From Salegentibacter agarivorans (GTDB lineage Bacteria > Bacteroidota > Bacteroidia > Flavobacteriales > Flavobacteriaceae), in the NCBI RefSeq assembly GCF_900113135.1, contig NZ_FOOH01000011.1, positions 87,285 to 151,284 of the forward strand: DNA of 64,000 nucleotides. Direction: 5' to 3'. The position numbers and the translations under genes are program-made. Positions within the stretch are counted from its first letter, which is position 1. Each line of letters opens with the position of its first letter. Below the pieces are notes generated by a model. That model searched no databases, had not been told where the DNA came from, and worked only from the letters and a program-made list of their open reading frames with translations. This document shows, one piece after another, positions 26,974 through 35,925 of the stretch.

Positions 26974-28935
26974 TTGATTCTGGAGAAAAAATTATTTTTA
27001 GCGCTTTCCTTTTTAGTGCTTTTTAGTCCATCAATTTATGGGCAAATCTTCGATTTTAGTAAACCTGATCCATACAAAAAGATTTTTGTAGAAACCGATG
27101 ATTTTGGCCTTTCTTACTTGAAAGAGCTAGAAGAATCTTTGGAGAAAATTGAGTCAGATACTCTTAAGTTTGAAGTTTTAAACGATCTGGCTTATTACTG
27201 GCATACCAGGAACCTCAGCACTGCCCTGGAGTTTACCGAAAAAGGATTGGCACTTACTTTAGAAAAAAATAATTCGCTTTGGAATGGTAGATTCCAAATT
27301 ACCAAGGCTGCTATTCTATTGCGCCAGGAAAAACTAGATGAAGCAGAGGCAGTCCTCAAAGAAGCTGAAGCCAAAGTAACAGAAAGCGACCTTTCATTTC
27401 TTAATACACAATTAGGCTATGTTTACGAACGCCGTGGACAATTAGGAAGAGCTGCCGATTTTGCCCTCGAAACTTTGCGCCTGGGAGAAAAATTAAATAA
27501 TAATAAAGCAATTGGAATTGCTTACAGCGATTTAAGCAACTTGTTTTGGAAGCAGGAAAAATATGAGGAAGGTTTGGAGTATGGCCTGAAATCACTTTCC
27601 TTTTTTGAAGAAAGAAACGTAGTAGATCTTGATTATGATTTTACACTTTACGTGGTTGGAAATAATTATTTAAAACTTAAACAATACAACAAAGCAATGG
27701 AGTACTATACACGTTCTATTGAAATTGGTGAACGTTATGGTTTTTATAATAATCTAAGCGATGTTTACATTTCTCTTGTAGATCTTTATGCATTTTTGAA
27801 TGAATTTGAAAGCGCTGAAGAAGCCGGTAAAAATGCCATAAAGTATGCCTATCTTCTAGATAATGCGTTTATGCTAATGCGTTCTTACCTTTCGGTTGGA
27901 GAGTTACAAATTCAGAACAAAAATTATCCTGCCGCAATAACTAATATTAAAAAATCTATCGAGGTGGCTACGCCAAGCTTTGGAGATGGTTTCTTCTTAA
28001 GCAAAGCTTATAACAGTCTTGGTGAAGCTTATGCGAAAAATGCACAGTATCAGGAAGCGTATAAAGCATTTTCTGAATATGATTCCCTTAATAAAATTGT
28101 ATTCACCGCAGAAGCAGATCAACGTATCTCTCAGCTTGAAACCGAATTTAATGTGGCTCAAAAGGAAAATACTATTCAACTTCAGGAAACAAGGTTATTA
28201 CAACAGCAAACGAGTCAAAATCTTATTAGTCTTATTGCCGGCTTATTGTTCCTAATTTTATTGGTGCTATTTGTTAGTTTTAGCAATAATCGAAAGAAAA
28301 ATAAACTATTAAGAAAACAGAATAAGGAGAAAGAATTCTTATTAAAAGAAATTCATCACCGGGTAAAAAATAATCTTGAAGTGGTTTCCAGCCTTTTGGC
28401 TTTACAAACAGCACAAATTAAAGATCCTAATGTTGTGAGTGCGATGAAGGAGAGCCAGAACAGGGTATATTCTATGAGTATAATTCATCAGCGTTTATAC
28501 CAGAATGATCATCTTTCTTCTATTGAAATGAAAGATTATTTCTTAAATCTTGGCAATCATATCCTGGATTCCTTTGGGGAAGAAGAACGCATTAAGATTA
28601 ACTATAAAATGCCTGAATTGCATCTAGATGTAGACACTGCGGTACCTTTGGGATTAATAGTAAACGAACTATTAACAAACAGCCTCAAATATGCTTTTCC
28701 GAATAAGCAAGCGGGGGAGATAACTATAGATTTAGATAAAAAATCGGCTAACGAGTTGCAGCTGCTAGTAAAAGATAATGGTATTGGGCAAACCGAAGGT
28801 GAACCCGTTAAAGGAACCGGATTCGGAAAAACACTCATCGATTTGCTTACCCGACAATTAGATGGGACGATGCAGGTAATTTATACCTCTGGCACTCAAT
28901 ATTTATTCAATTTTAAATCTCACAGGTTTCCTTGA
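26974..28935 (+). CDS. TPR-containing membrane histidine kinase (HisKA_2 type), TTG start
   Basis: This 653-residue sensor kinase has a signal sequence (LFLALSFLVLFSPSIYGQ), about six to seven periplasmic TPR repeats (about 60-395), and one membrane span (about 412-434). A HisKA_2 dimerisation domain follows with phosphoacceptor His461 in KEIHHRVKNN, then a HATPase domain (NELLTNSLKYAF, later DNGIG). No ATG exists near the N-terminus: the frame opens at 26938 and the only start giving a normal leader is TTG at 26974. No receiver domain is attached. The nearest unpartnered LytTR response regulator is at 32666-33409, across a five-gene minus-strand operon, and is the likely partner by position only. 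Confidence 0.88.
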   Translation: MILEKKLFLALSFLVLFSPSIYGQIFDFSKPDPYKKIFVETDDFGLSYLKELEESLEKIESDTLKFEVLNDLAYYWHTRNLSTALEFTEKGLALTLEKNNSLWNGRFQITKAAILLRQEKLDEAEAVLKEAEAKVTESDLSFLNTQLGYVYERRGQLGRAADFALETLRLGEKLNNNKAIGIAYSDLSNLFWKQEKYEEGLEYGLKSLSFFEERNVVDLDYDFTLYVVGNNYLKLKQYNKAMEYYTRSIEIGERYGFYNNLSDVYISLVDLYAFLNEFESAEEAGKNAIKYAYLLDNAFMLMRSYLSVGELQIQNKNYPAAITNIKKSIEVATPSFGDGFFLSKAYNSLGEAYAKNAQYQEAYKAFSEYDSLNKIVFTAEADQRISQLETEFNVAQKENTIQLQETRLLQQQTSQNLISLIAGLLFLILLVLFVSFSNNRKKNKLLRKQNKEKEFLLKEIHHRVKNNLEVVSSLLALQTAQIKDPNVVSAMKESQNRVYSMSIIHQRLYQNDHLSSIEMKDYFLNLGNHILDSFGEEERIKINYKMPELHLDVDTAVPLGLIVNELLTNSLKYAFPNKQAGEITIDLDKKSANELQLLVKDNGIGQTEGEPVKGTGFGKTLIDLLTRQLDGTMQVIYTSGTQYLFNFKSHRFP

Positions 28936-28958
28936 TTTGAGATAGAACAAGGTTTTTT
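28930..28958 (+). terminator. Weak terminator overlapping the kinase stop
   Basis: CCTTG (28930-28934) pairs with CAAGG (28948-28952), followed by six T residues. The element overlaps the end of the convergent gene on the minus strand. The five-pair stem is marginal. Confidence 0.5.
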
Positions 28959-29811
28959 AATTACCCATAGCATCATTTATTTTTTTGGTATCTACATATT
29001 GCTGAAAGGCACTAACTTTTCCATCTTTTAAAGTCCAAAGGTGAGCAACTTGTGCATTATAAGTTTTTCCCGTTTCTTTAACTTTAGCATTATATCGCAA
29101 GGTAGCCAATACCTGATTGTTGCTCATTTCATGTAGCTCGATGTCTTCAAGTTTAAAATATTCGTGTTCTGCTCCAACCCTCTCAAAAACACCTTTTAAA
29201 ACGGCCTCCGGACCTATATATGGGTTGCCATCGGCATAAGCATTACCTTCGGCTTCGTTCCATATAATTTCTTCGTCTATTGCTTCCAGAACAGAAGGAA
29301 TATCACCCTCGCCAAAAGATTTATAAAGGCCATCAATAATCCCTATGTTTTGATTTGTACTTTCAGGTTTCATCTCCACCCGAATGAGACGTATGGGCTT
29401 TGTCTTGCTAAGATTTACGACAGAATGCGGTGCCTCCGGTTCTTTGGCCATGGTGAGCGGAAAGCTTAATGGTTCCGGAAGTTTATGAGTATTAAAAATA
29501 ACCTTATCATTACTATCATAGTCAATAAAGTCGGCGGCTTCCTGGATATATAAAACGCTTGGCCATTTGTGATGGTGAAGCGGTTCTTTTTCTTCCGGAG
29601 CCAAATAAACTTCAAGTACCCTTACCTGGTCATTCTCTAATAATATTTTATGATTATTTGGTGCAGCTATCACAGCATCCAGTTCAGCTGGCCAATTAGC
29701 CGGATTACCTGTTTTATAATCTATTTTTTGACTTTCCTCGTATTCCTGTCCAAAAGTGGCAATCACTAAAAATACGGCCAGGAAAATAGTCTGGTTTTTA
29801 AGTGTTTTCAT
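28957..29811 (-). CDS. Exported cupin plus SnoaL-like two-domain protein
   Basis: This 284-residue exported protein (signal peptide about 1-22, VIATFGQ) has two domains. The first (about 40-150) is cupin-like, with a His cluster LHHHKWPS around residues 78-85 and a PHSVVN phrase that could complete a metal site. The second (about 155-284) is a SnoaL/NTF2-like alpha-beta cone, the fold of polyketide cyclases and many small isomerases. I cannot name a reaction. It is the last gene of a five-gene minus-strand run (32545 to 28957) in which three genes carry SnoaL-like domains. It converges on the TPR kinase with only about 20 bases between stops. Confidence 0.7.
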   Translation of the reverse strand: MKTLKNQTIFLAVFLVIATFGQEYEESQKIDYKTGNPANWPAELDAVIAAPNNHKILLENDQVRVLEVYLAPEEKEPLHHHKWPSVLYIQEAADFIDYDSNDKVIFNTHKLPEPLSFPLTMAKEPEAPHSVVNLSKTKPIRLIRVEMKPESTNQNIGIIDGLYKSFGEGDIPSVLEAIDEEIIWNEAEGNAYADGNPYIGPEAVLKGVFERVGAEHEYFKLEDIELHEMSNNQVLATLRYNAKVKETGKTYNAQVAHLWTLKDGKVSAFQQYVDTKKINDAMGN

Positions 29812-29840
29812 GATTAATATGTTTTAAATTCGGTAATTTC

Positions 29841-30785
29841 TCATTTAGAATAACTTCTTAGGGTTTCTCTTACGGGCCTGAACTGAATTCCTAAATCTGT
29901 TTTTGCGAGATCGTTTTTATAGACAATTTGTGCTTTTTCCTTGGGTTCTTTATGATTCAACATTTGATGAATATCCCACACTTTATATGTTTCACTCGTT
30001 AAAAGGTAATCTTTGCAGTGTAAGCCCTTTTTCGTGGCTGCCTGGTATGTGGCATTAGCCACGTCTTCAACATCTACCACGGCAAAAGGAACATTATTAT
30101 CGTAGAGTCTTTGAATAAAATCATCTGGCGCTAATTTGTTCTTTATAAGAAATTGCAGGCCAGTAGAGGTGGAGTCTTCTCTATTAGACAAAGATTTGCC
30201 CATCACCATTACGGGGGAAACAGAACAAATTTCAAATGGAAGGTCCGGGTTATCTGCGATGAATTTCTCAACGACCTGGTTAGCAATAAATTTGGCTTGA
30301 GAGTATGGATGGCTATCTTCACTGGTGTACCTGTCTTCTTTTTCATCAAAAGTATCAGAAAAGCTTTTGCCACCTGCCGGCATTGGGAAATTGGTATTCC
30401 AGGCTGCAACAGATGCAATAAAAACTACTTTTTCAATATTCGAAACCTCGCTTATTGCCTGGAGAAAATTTTGGGTTCCTTTTATAGTAGGATCATAAAG
30501 TTCAGCTTGCGGGTCTTTTACATCCAGTTGAAAGGGAGTGCCACTGTGAATTACGATCTCGCAATCTTTTATAAAATCTTTTAATTGATCCAGGTCTTCC
30601 AACTTAAAAGCCCTGATGTTGAGGTTTTCTGAATTTTGAAGATCAAAAAGATGCTGATATTTTTCGCTCTTATGGATATTGGTTACCGAAACTTTTACCT
30701 CGTAGCCTTCTTCCAAAAATTTCCTGGTTATGTAGCTTCCAATAAAGCCCGAACCGCCTATAATTCCTACCGTTTTCATCATCAT
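29841..30785 (-). CDS. Extended SDR, dihydroflavonol-reductase-like NAD(P)-dependent enzyme
   Basis: This 314-residue cytosolic protein has the extended-SDR nucleotide motif GGSGFIGSYI at about 10-19 and the catalytic Tyr161-x3-Lys165 (PYSQAK), with a Ser near 125 (FIASVAAWN) completing the triad. Its overall pattern resembles dihydroflavonol-4-reductase and cinnamyl-CoA-reductase-like proteins of bacteria. It is the only operon member without an export signal. A reductive step on a small ketone or aldehyde is plausible; the substrate is unknown. The start could be any of three consecutive ATG codons. Confidence 0.85.
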   Translation of the reverse strand: MMMKTVGIIGGSGFIGSYITRKFLEEGYEVKVSVTNIHKSEKYQHLFDLQNSENLNIRAFKLEDLDQLKDFIKDCEIVIHSGTPFQLDVKDPQAELYDPTIKGTQNFLQAISEVSNIEKVVFIASVAAWNTNFPMPAGGKSFSDTFDEKEDRYTSEDSHPYSQAKFIANQVVEKFIADNPDLPFEICSVSPVMVMGKSLSNREDSTSTGLQFLIKNKLAPDDFIQRLYDNNVPFAVVDVEDVANATYQAATKKGLHCKDYLLTSETYKVWDIHQMLNHKEPKEKAQIVYKNDLAKTDLGIQFRPVRETLRSYSK

Positions 30786-30817
30786 AGCATTTAAGTAAGT
30801 CGTAACTGTATTAACAG

Positions 30818-31336
30818 TTAATTCCCGGTTCTTTCTTCTGAAGAACTTAATTCATCTGCCTGCTGGATATCCTTTACTATTTTTGAAACATCCCAATAAC
30901 CAAATTCTCTTACAATTTTCCCGTTAACAAACCGGGCAGTAATATGAGTGGGAATTTGATACACTTTATTATTTGCTTTATAAGTGCCCTCCCAAAGGCC
31001 CCAAAAGTTCACCCAGGTTTCGCCTTCATCGTTTACAATCATTTCATATTCTGAGGCATCGTCTACAAAATTCCAGCTAGTAAATTGAGAGGCATCTTTC
31101 TTGTTTTCCGCTAAGAATTGCGTTAGGTTTTTCCCGTTTTCTTCTGTTACATTGTTCATTATTTTAGCGGTATCACTATAATGTGCTAGCATAGCTTCCC
31201 AATCCCTATCTTCATAATCTTCCAGTACTTGTTTGTAAGTTTCTATTTCTGGTGATTGCTGGGTGTAGCGTGTTCGTTGTTGGCTACAAGCTATAAATAT
31301 GACTATTGCAACTCCTAATGACATTAACTCTTTCAT
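30818..31336 (-). CDS. SnoaL/NTF2-like lipoprotein
   Basis: This 172-residue protein has a short leader ending in IFIACSQQ (lipobox Cys17) and a SnoaL/NTF2-like fold (about 30-150), indicated by YEDRDWEAMLAHYSDTAKI and a terminal strand FVNGKIVREFGYWD. It probably sits lipid-anchored in the envelope. No catalytic residues can be assigned. It lies third from the 3' end of the five-gene run, 17 bases after its upstream neighbour. Confidence 0.7.
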   Translation of the reverse strand: MKELMSLGVAIVIFIACSQQRTRYTQQSPEIETYKQVLEDYEDRDWEAMLAHYSDTAKIMNNVTEENGKNLTQFLAENKKDASQFTSWNFVDDASEYEMIVNDEGETWVNFWGLWEGTYKANNKVYQIPTHITARFVNGKIVREFGYWDVSKIVKDIQQADELSSSEERTGN

Positions 31337-31352
31337 GACTTTATATTTTTAA

Positions 31353-31763
31353 TTATTCTAGGAAACCTATTATTTTACCTTGCTTTAAAGACCAGGAATG
31401 TTTAAATATTGTATAGATGTATTCACATTCTGATGCTTTGCGACCCTTCACTATTCCGGTTACCAAAACCTTATTTTTACCAGATACCTGAAAATTGAGA
31501 TCCTTAAATAGAATGCTTTGCCATTCATTTTTTATAATTCCGCTAAGCGTAATATTGTAATTGCTATTCTTTACACTTTCTATTTCATCCCAATCTATAC
31601 TGTTCGTTAGTGCGGCAATTTCATTTGCCGTAGCATTCTTATTTTGCAAGATTTCATATAGCTTTTTTACCAAATCCTGGTCAATATTCTCCTGCCCCTG
31701 CAAGTAGTTTGAAGTAAACAAACCAATAAGTAATGAGATGAAATAGAGGTGTAAGACTTTCAT
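31353..31763 (-). CDS. Small exported protein, SnoaL/NTF2-like ending
   Basis: This 136-residue protein has a signal peptide (about 1-23, NYLQG). The body is short and I recognise no firm family. The last strands (YIYTIFKHSWSLKQGKIIGFLE) match the final beta hairpin of NTF2-like folds seen in its neighbours, so it is probably another, more diverged member. It lies 14 bases after the upstream gene. Confidence 0.55.
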   Translation of the reverse strand: MKVLHLYFISLLIGLFTSNYLQGQENIDQDLVKKLYEILQNKNATANEIAALTNSIDWDEIESVKNSNYNITLSGIIKNEWQSILFKDLNFQVSGKNKVLVTGIVKGRKASECEYIYTIFKHSWSLKQGKIIGFLE

Positions 31764-31777
31764 AGCTGTTTATTTAA

Positions 31778-32545
31778 TTAATTGGAGATATAAGCTAGAT
31801 CTGGACGCATACTGCCTGTTTTAGATTCATATTTATGAACATATTGCATAAGATCATCAAATAATTTCTCACCCTCTTCTCCAAGCAGTTTATCTGTTTC
31901 TTCAGAAGTTTTAGCATAGGATTGCGCATCTTTTGCTGAAATCACCACTAGGTAATAATCTCCAGTACTTCCAAAACCATTGCGATAAATTCTGAAATGT
32001 TGTGTAGCACCTTTTGTTTCATAAAGGGATTTAATCTCCTTCATCTTGTTTCTAAGGTTCGTAACATTTTGTGGTGTCACGTGAAAGAAATGCCATTTCC
32101 GGTAATCTTCTCCCTCGGTATTTGTGGTAAGGCCGTTGGGCATATAAGACATATCGTTTATTAAATGCACCATATAATTGCGGTGGGTATCGTAGCATTT
32201 ATCAAATCGACTAAATATAGCCCTGAAGTTTTCTTCTCCCATCTTTTCGGCTAAAGGCGCCATAGGATTTTTGTCAAAATCGGCCATACTATTTATGGGA
32301 GCAATAGTTAAATAGGTTCCTCCGTCAATACGCGCTGTAGTCCAGTCTGCATCTTTAAGATTGTGTTCCTTGCAGGCTTTAATAAAATCTTTGGTAACGG
32401 CTTCATATTCTTTTAGCATAGCAGGTTTTACCTGATCTTCGTGTATCCAGAATGCCTGAGTAGTGCTTCCATTTTGTGCCAATAATTCATTGGTGTTCAA
32501 TAATACAATTGCTACAAAAAGGGCAATAAATTTTACGGTCTCCAT
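31778..32545 (-). CDS. Exported protein of unknown function
   Basis: This 255-residue protein has a signal peptide (about 1-23, LLAQ). Two similar halves may be ferredoxin-like (dimeric alpha-beta barrel) domains, suggested by FWIHEDQVKPAMLKEYEAV near 33 and FFHVTPQNVTNLRNKMKEI near 153; the second half phrase HFRIYRNGFGSTGDYYLVVIS is typical of such folds. I do not recognise a named family. It is the first gene of the five-gene run, and the LytTR regulator gene is 120 bases upstream on the same strand. Confidence 0.6.
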   Translation of the reverse strand: METVKFIALFVAIVLLNTNELLAQNGSTTQAFWIHEDQVKPAMLKEYEAVTKDFIKACKEHNLKDADWTTARIDGGTYLTIAPINSMADFDKNPMAPLAEKMGEENFRAIFSRFDKCYDTHRNYMVHLINDMSYMPNGLTTNTEGEDYRKWHFFHVTPQNVTNLRNKMKEIKSLYETKGATQHFRIYRNGFGSTGDYYLVVISAKDAQSYAKTSEETDKLLGEEGEKLFDDLMQYVHKYESKTGSMRPDLAYISN

Positions 32546-32665
32546 AATTTCTTGTTTTTAAATTAATTACAAGAACAATATACCATCGTAAAAAACTGAA
32601 ATAAAGCATGTTAGGACGAGAATGCTAAAAAACTGTCCTAAACACCCTTATTTTTGATCAAAGGT

Positions 32666-33409
32666 CTAAATGGTCTGCAGTCTTTTTAAAAGTTCTGGGC
32701 GTTTATCTTTGGTCATAGGAATAGCTTTTTTAGAAATAACGACGTGAGTGCCTGCTATTTCATCTATTCTGGAAAGGTTAATAATATAGGACCTATGGAT
32801 TCTTAGGAAATGTTTTGGAGGAAGTTTTTTATCCATTTCTTTAAGGGTTGTGACCAGTAAATATTCTTTTTCAGCAGAAAAAATACGGCAGTAATTACGC
32901 TCTGCCACTATGTATTTAATAGCTTTAATATCTACCTTTACCATAGTATCCTGGTGCCTTACAAACAGGCAATCTTTGAGAATAAAAGTAGCATCTTCAA
33001 CCTTATTTCCTGGCGAAGTGACGATATTGCATTTTAACTGACTTATGGTTAGTTCTATACTTCGCTGTAGATCTAATTTCTTAAAGGGTTTAGATATAAA
33101 AGCAAAGGGGTGGGTTTCTTTTGCCCGGTTGAAATTTGCTTCATCGGCATTTGCGGTAAGATAAATAATGGCAAGATTAGGATGCAAATCCTGCATCTTT
33201 TGTGCGGTTTCTATTCCATCTAATTCCCCTTTAAGCTGAATATCTATCAACGCAATATCCAGGGGATTGTTTTTAATAAATCGCAACGCGTCTTCTCCCT
33301 TCGGAATAATCCCAGAAACCTCATAGCCCATTTCGGTAAGCTGCAGTGAAATATTAGCTGCAATGATCATTTCATCCTCAACTATTAATATTTGTATGGG
33401 TTGAATCAT
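32666..33409 (-). CDS. LytTR response regulator
   Basis: This 247-residue regulator has a receiver domain (1-120) with Asp56 as phosphoacceptor (ALIDIQLKG), acidic residues at 11-13 and Lys in FISKPFKK (about 107). A LytTR DNA-binding domain follows (about 150-247, with KHFLRIHRSYIINL). No histidine kinase is adjacent on its own strand. The TPR kinase at 26974-28935 is the nearest orphan kinase. It lies directly upstream of the exported-protein operon and probably controls it. An inverted repeat sits 24-56 bases before its start. Confidence 0.92.
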   Translation of the reverse strand: MIQPIQILIVEDEMIIAANISLQLTEMGYEVSGIIPKGEDALRFIKNNPLDIALIDIQLKGELDGIETAQKMQDLHPNLAIIYLTANADEANFNRAKETHPFAFISKPFKKLDLQRSIELTISQLKCNIVTSPGNKVEDATFILKDCLFVRHQDTMVKVDIKAIKYIVAERNYCRIFSAEKEYLLVTTLKEMDKKLPPKHFLRIHRSYIINLSRIDEIAGTHVVISKKAIPMTKDKRPELLKRLQTI

Positions 33410-33432
33410 TGACCACCAGTATTTACTCGATA

Positions 33433-33465
33433 TTCGAGATTAAATGCTCCGAGGCTTATCTCGAA
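33433..33465. promoter_or_regulatory. Inverted repeat upstream of the LytTR regulator
   Basis: TTCGAGAT (33433-33440) and ATCTCGAA (33458-33465) are perfect 8-base arms 17 bases apart. A third related half-site, CTCGAT, lies at 33427-33432 and forms a smaller palindrome with the left arm. LytTR proteins often bind repeated half-sites, so autoregulation is plausible. Confidence 0.45.
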
Positions 33466-34237
33466 ATCAAATTGTATTTTCCAATCCTATTGCTTCGTGA
33501 GCTTGCTCTGAAGTAGTTTACTTTCTCACAAAATTATGAGATAGGTATAATTACCAGAATTGAATTAAGATTGTACTACTTTTTAAATCTTTTCTAGCAA
33601 AAGGATATTTGTGTAGGTTTTGAGGGGGTGGGCCTTAAAAAAACTGGGAACAGGAAATTATTTCTATAAAGGCTTGATCTTAAAAGATCCTAAGTATCTA
33701 ATTTAGTAAAAAACTACTAAATACCGATTTTATTTTATTAAGTTTTGACGCTGATGAATGAGGTTGGTAGAACTCCCCTCTATTTTATCCTCAATAAAAT
33801 CATTTATTCCAGATCTTAGTCTCGCTAATGCTTTTCCAGATTCAAGTATAAATTTCTTCATATTTCCCAACGCTTCAGGCTATAAAATATAGCTAAAAGA
33901 AAATTAAGTGGAAACGTTATTAATCTAATTAGTTTCTTAAGGAGATAAAACTTTTTAATAATTTATTTAATTTGGAAAATATACATGGATGTAATTACAC
34001 CTACCAGGTATATTTCTACAATATAGTGCTTAAAAACCCCCACCCAAGCCTGGATGAAAGTTGCGGTATCGAAGAAAAATTAGCTCCTTACATTCAAAAC
34101 ATAGTTTAGCTCTCCGGATTTATCTTTATCATTACCCTCTAATTTGGTCTTTAATAAGTTTCAACCACGGAAATGGCCTTTTTTCAAGTTAACTCCAGAA
34201 ATGTATTTATTAATTCTATTTCGTTATTCAAGTTTTT
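33466..34237. other. Long stretch without a clear gene; left edge of a decayed region
   Basis: About 770 bases contain no convincing gene except a possible 43-codon frame described separately. A palindrome GATCTTAAAAGATC lies near 33677-33690. Near 34080-34145 the minus strand reads LNYVLNVRS before a stop, preceded by in-frame stops, which looks like the tail of a lost gene. The stretch borders a pair of pseudogenes and probably belongs to the same decayed segment. Confidence 0.4.
33730..33861 (-). CDS. Possible small protein, 43 residues
   Basis: An ATG at 33861 opens a 43-codon frame ending TAA at 33730. The peptide starts MKKFILESGKALARLRSG and is basic and helical looking. I recognise no family. 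It could equally be a gene fragment or chance, since the surrounding DNA is otherwise empty. Confidence 0.25.
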   Translation of the reverse strand: MKKFILESGKALARLRSGINDFIEDKIEGSSTNLIHQRQNLIK

Positions 34238-35427
34238 TCATTGTGTTTCTTTTATAAGCCTCATTAGGGTCCTGCAATTATGGTAAGGTGTCTTCCACAT
34301 GCTTAATTTATCTTGTGTATAAGGTCTATTAGACTGGTCTACTCTAAAAAACCACTCACCATTTTGTCTGTCTATTAAATTGTTCTGGGTAAAATTCCAG
34401 ATATCCAGTATTGCCGTTTTGTATTTTTTATCTCCAGAAATATTAAAAGCATAGTGTAAACCCATCATAGCTTCCACCTGTGGCCACCAGTGCCTATCAA
34501 AGTCGATCTTCCCGGTAACCAGGTTCTTTTCATTACTCACACCTTTGTTCTCCACATAGGCCTCCTCCAGGAATTTATCTGCTACAAAAATTGCGGCTTC
34601 GGTAGTTTGAGCAATCAATGTTGAATCGCCGACCATTTTCGCGGCTTCTATTAGTAACCATGCTGCTTCAATATCGTGTCCGAAAGAAATGACTGGGCTT
34701 TGTAACGACCATTTTTCATCGAAGAATAATCCATAGTGCCCTGATTCATTATCAAGGAAATTTGAAAGAAATAGTTTAACCAGGTTTTCTAAAGCCTCTT
34801 TAACCTTAATATTCCCTGTTATTTGCAGTAAAGTGGTGTAAGCTTCCAGTATATGCAAATGGGTGTTCATTGTTTTAGAAGCATTTTGATCTTTTTCACT
34901 AAGACGTACATCGTCTATGGGACTCCAGTCTTTCTGAAAAGCTTCAAAATATCCATTTTCCTTTAAATCTCGGGCCTTTTTCTCAATGAAGGAAAAAGTT
35001 TCCATCGCTCTTTCTTTTGCCTGTTCATAACCTGATAATTTAAAATATTCAGCATAAGAATAAACGCTAAAAGCCTGTGCATAAATTTGCTTCCTGGTAT
35101 TTACAGGACTTCCTAAATAATCTACTTGCCAGAAAAATCCTTTATTTACCTCATCATAAAAATGGGCTTCAAAATATTTATAAGCTCGTTCTGCCAGCGT
35201 TTTTAATCTGGAATCGTTATTAAAATTACAGGCTGCAGCAAAACTCCATAGCAATCGGGTATTAAGAATTATGCCTTTATTTGCTTTTTCAATCAGTTTG
35301 TTAAAGTGGTCTCTTTTGCCCAAAATCCTCCCTGAACCTCATCAATACTATACTCTTTCCAGTAGGATAAAATATTTTGAAGTTCAGCTTCTAAGTCACG
35401 TTGAATCATTACCGTTGCTATCTGCAT
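34238..35427 (-). pseudogene. Frameshifted mannobiose 2-epimerase-like gene (AGE family)
   Basis: This is a second copy of the epimerase at 44746-45933. The N-terminal part reads from an ATG at 35427 (or 35409), through ILSYWKEYSIDEVQGGF. It then loses one base in the TTTTGGGC tract near 35318-35325, after which homology continues in another frame to the stop at 34238. The remaining 361 codons keep family motifs (NTHLHILEAY, GHDIEAAWLL, HWWPQVEAMM). The ATG follows the TAA of the GH130 remnant with no gap. One indel could in principle be a sequencing error, but the partner gene is also broken, so decay is the better reading. Confidence 0.85.
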
Positions 35428-35920
35428 TTATTTTCCTGTGATCATTTTATTCTTTTCAACCTGCTGAAGAATTGCTTTAACCGATTCTTCAGAAGTATAT
35501 TTATCCTGCCTCGTATTTATAACGTAATCCAGTAACTTCTCTACCGAAGAAACGGCTACATGAGACCTGGTATCTGAGGAAGCGTAGTAAATAAACACTT
35601 TTCCGTCATCATCAATAATCCAACCGTTTCCAAAAAGCACATTAGGAACATCGCCTACCGTTTCTTCGTAATTTGGCGCCATAAAATAGCCTGTCGGTTG
35701 GTAAATCACTTTATAATTTGTTGAAGATCTGTCATAAAAAGATACAACGTATAGCGTAATCCTCCCGCGGTCTTTCTTACTCCGTGGGCCAAATGTAGCC
35801 AACCTTTTTCGGTTTTAATCGGTGCTGGACCCAAACCATTCTTCAATTCGTAAATCGTATGGTAAGCTTTCCGATTAATGATTTTTTCATCTTCCAGAAC
35901 CGGATTTTTGAGTGATAAGC
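35428..35920 (-). pseudogene. Truncated, frameshifted GH130 mannosyl-phosphorylase
   Basis: The fragment matches the C-terminal 40 percent of the intact GH130 at 45942-47126. Homology begins abruptly near 35920 (NPVLEDEKII), where it meets an integrase fragment on the opposite strand. A one-base deletion near 35705-35715 shifts the frame between a YTLYLFMT segment and VIYQPTGYFMAPNYEE. The upstream 60 percent, with the catalytic Asp region, is missing. It is followed by the frameshifted epimerase in the same order as the intact pair, so it is the relic of a duplicated mannan module. Confidence 0.85.
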
Positions 35921-35925
35921 CTCAT

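Noticed and set aside
33466..34237. Possible CRISPR or repeat array in the long gap
   Set aside because: I found no regularly spaced direct repeats, only single palindromes.
35878..35925. First 15 residues of the apparent integrase frame
   Set aside because: They are antisense to the GH130 remnant; integrase similarity begins only at about 35926.
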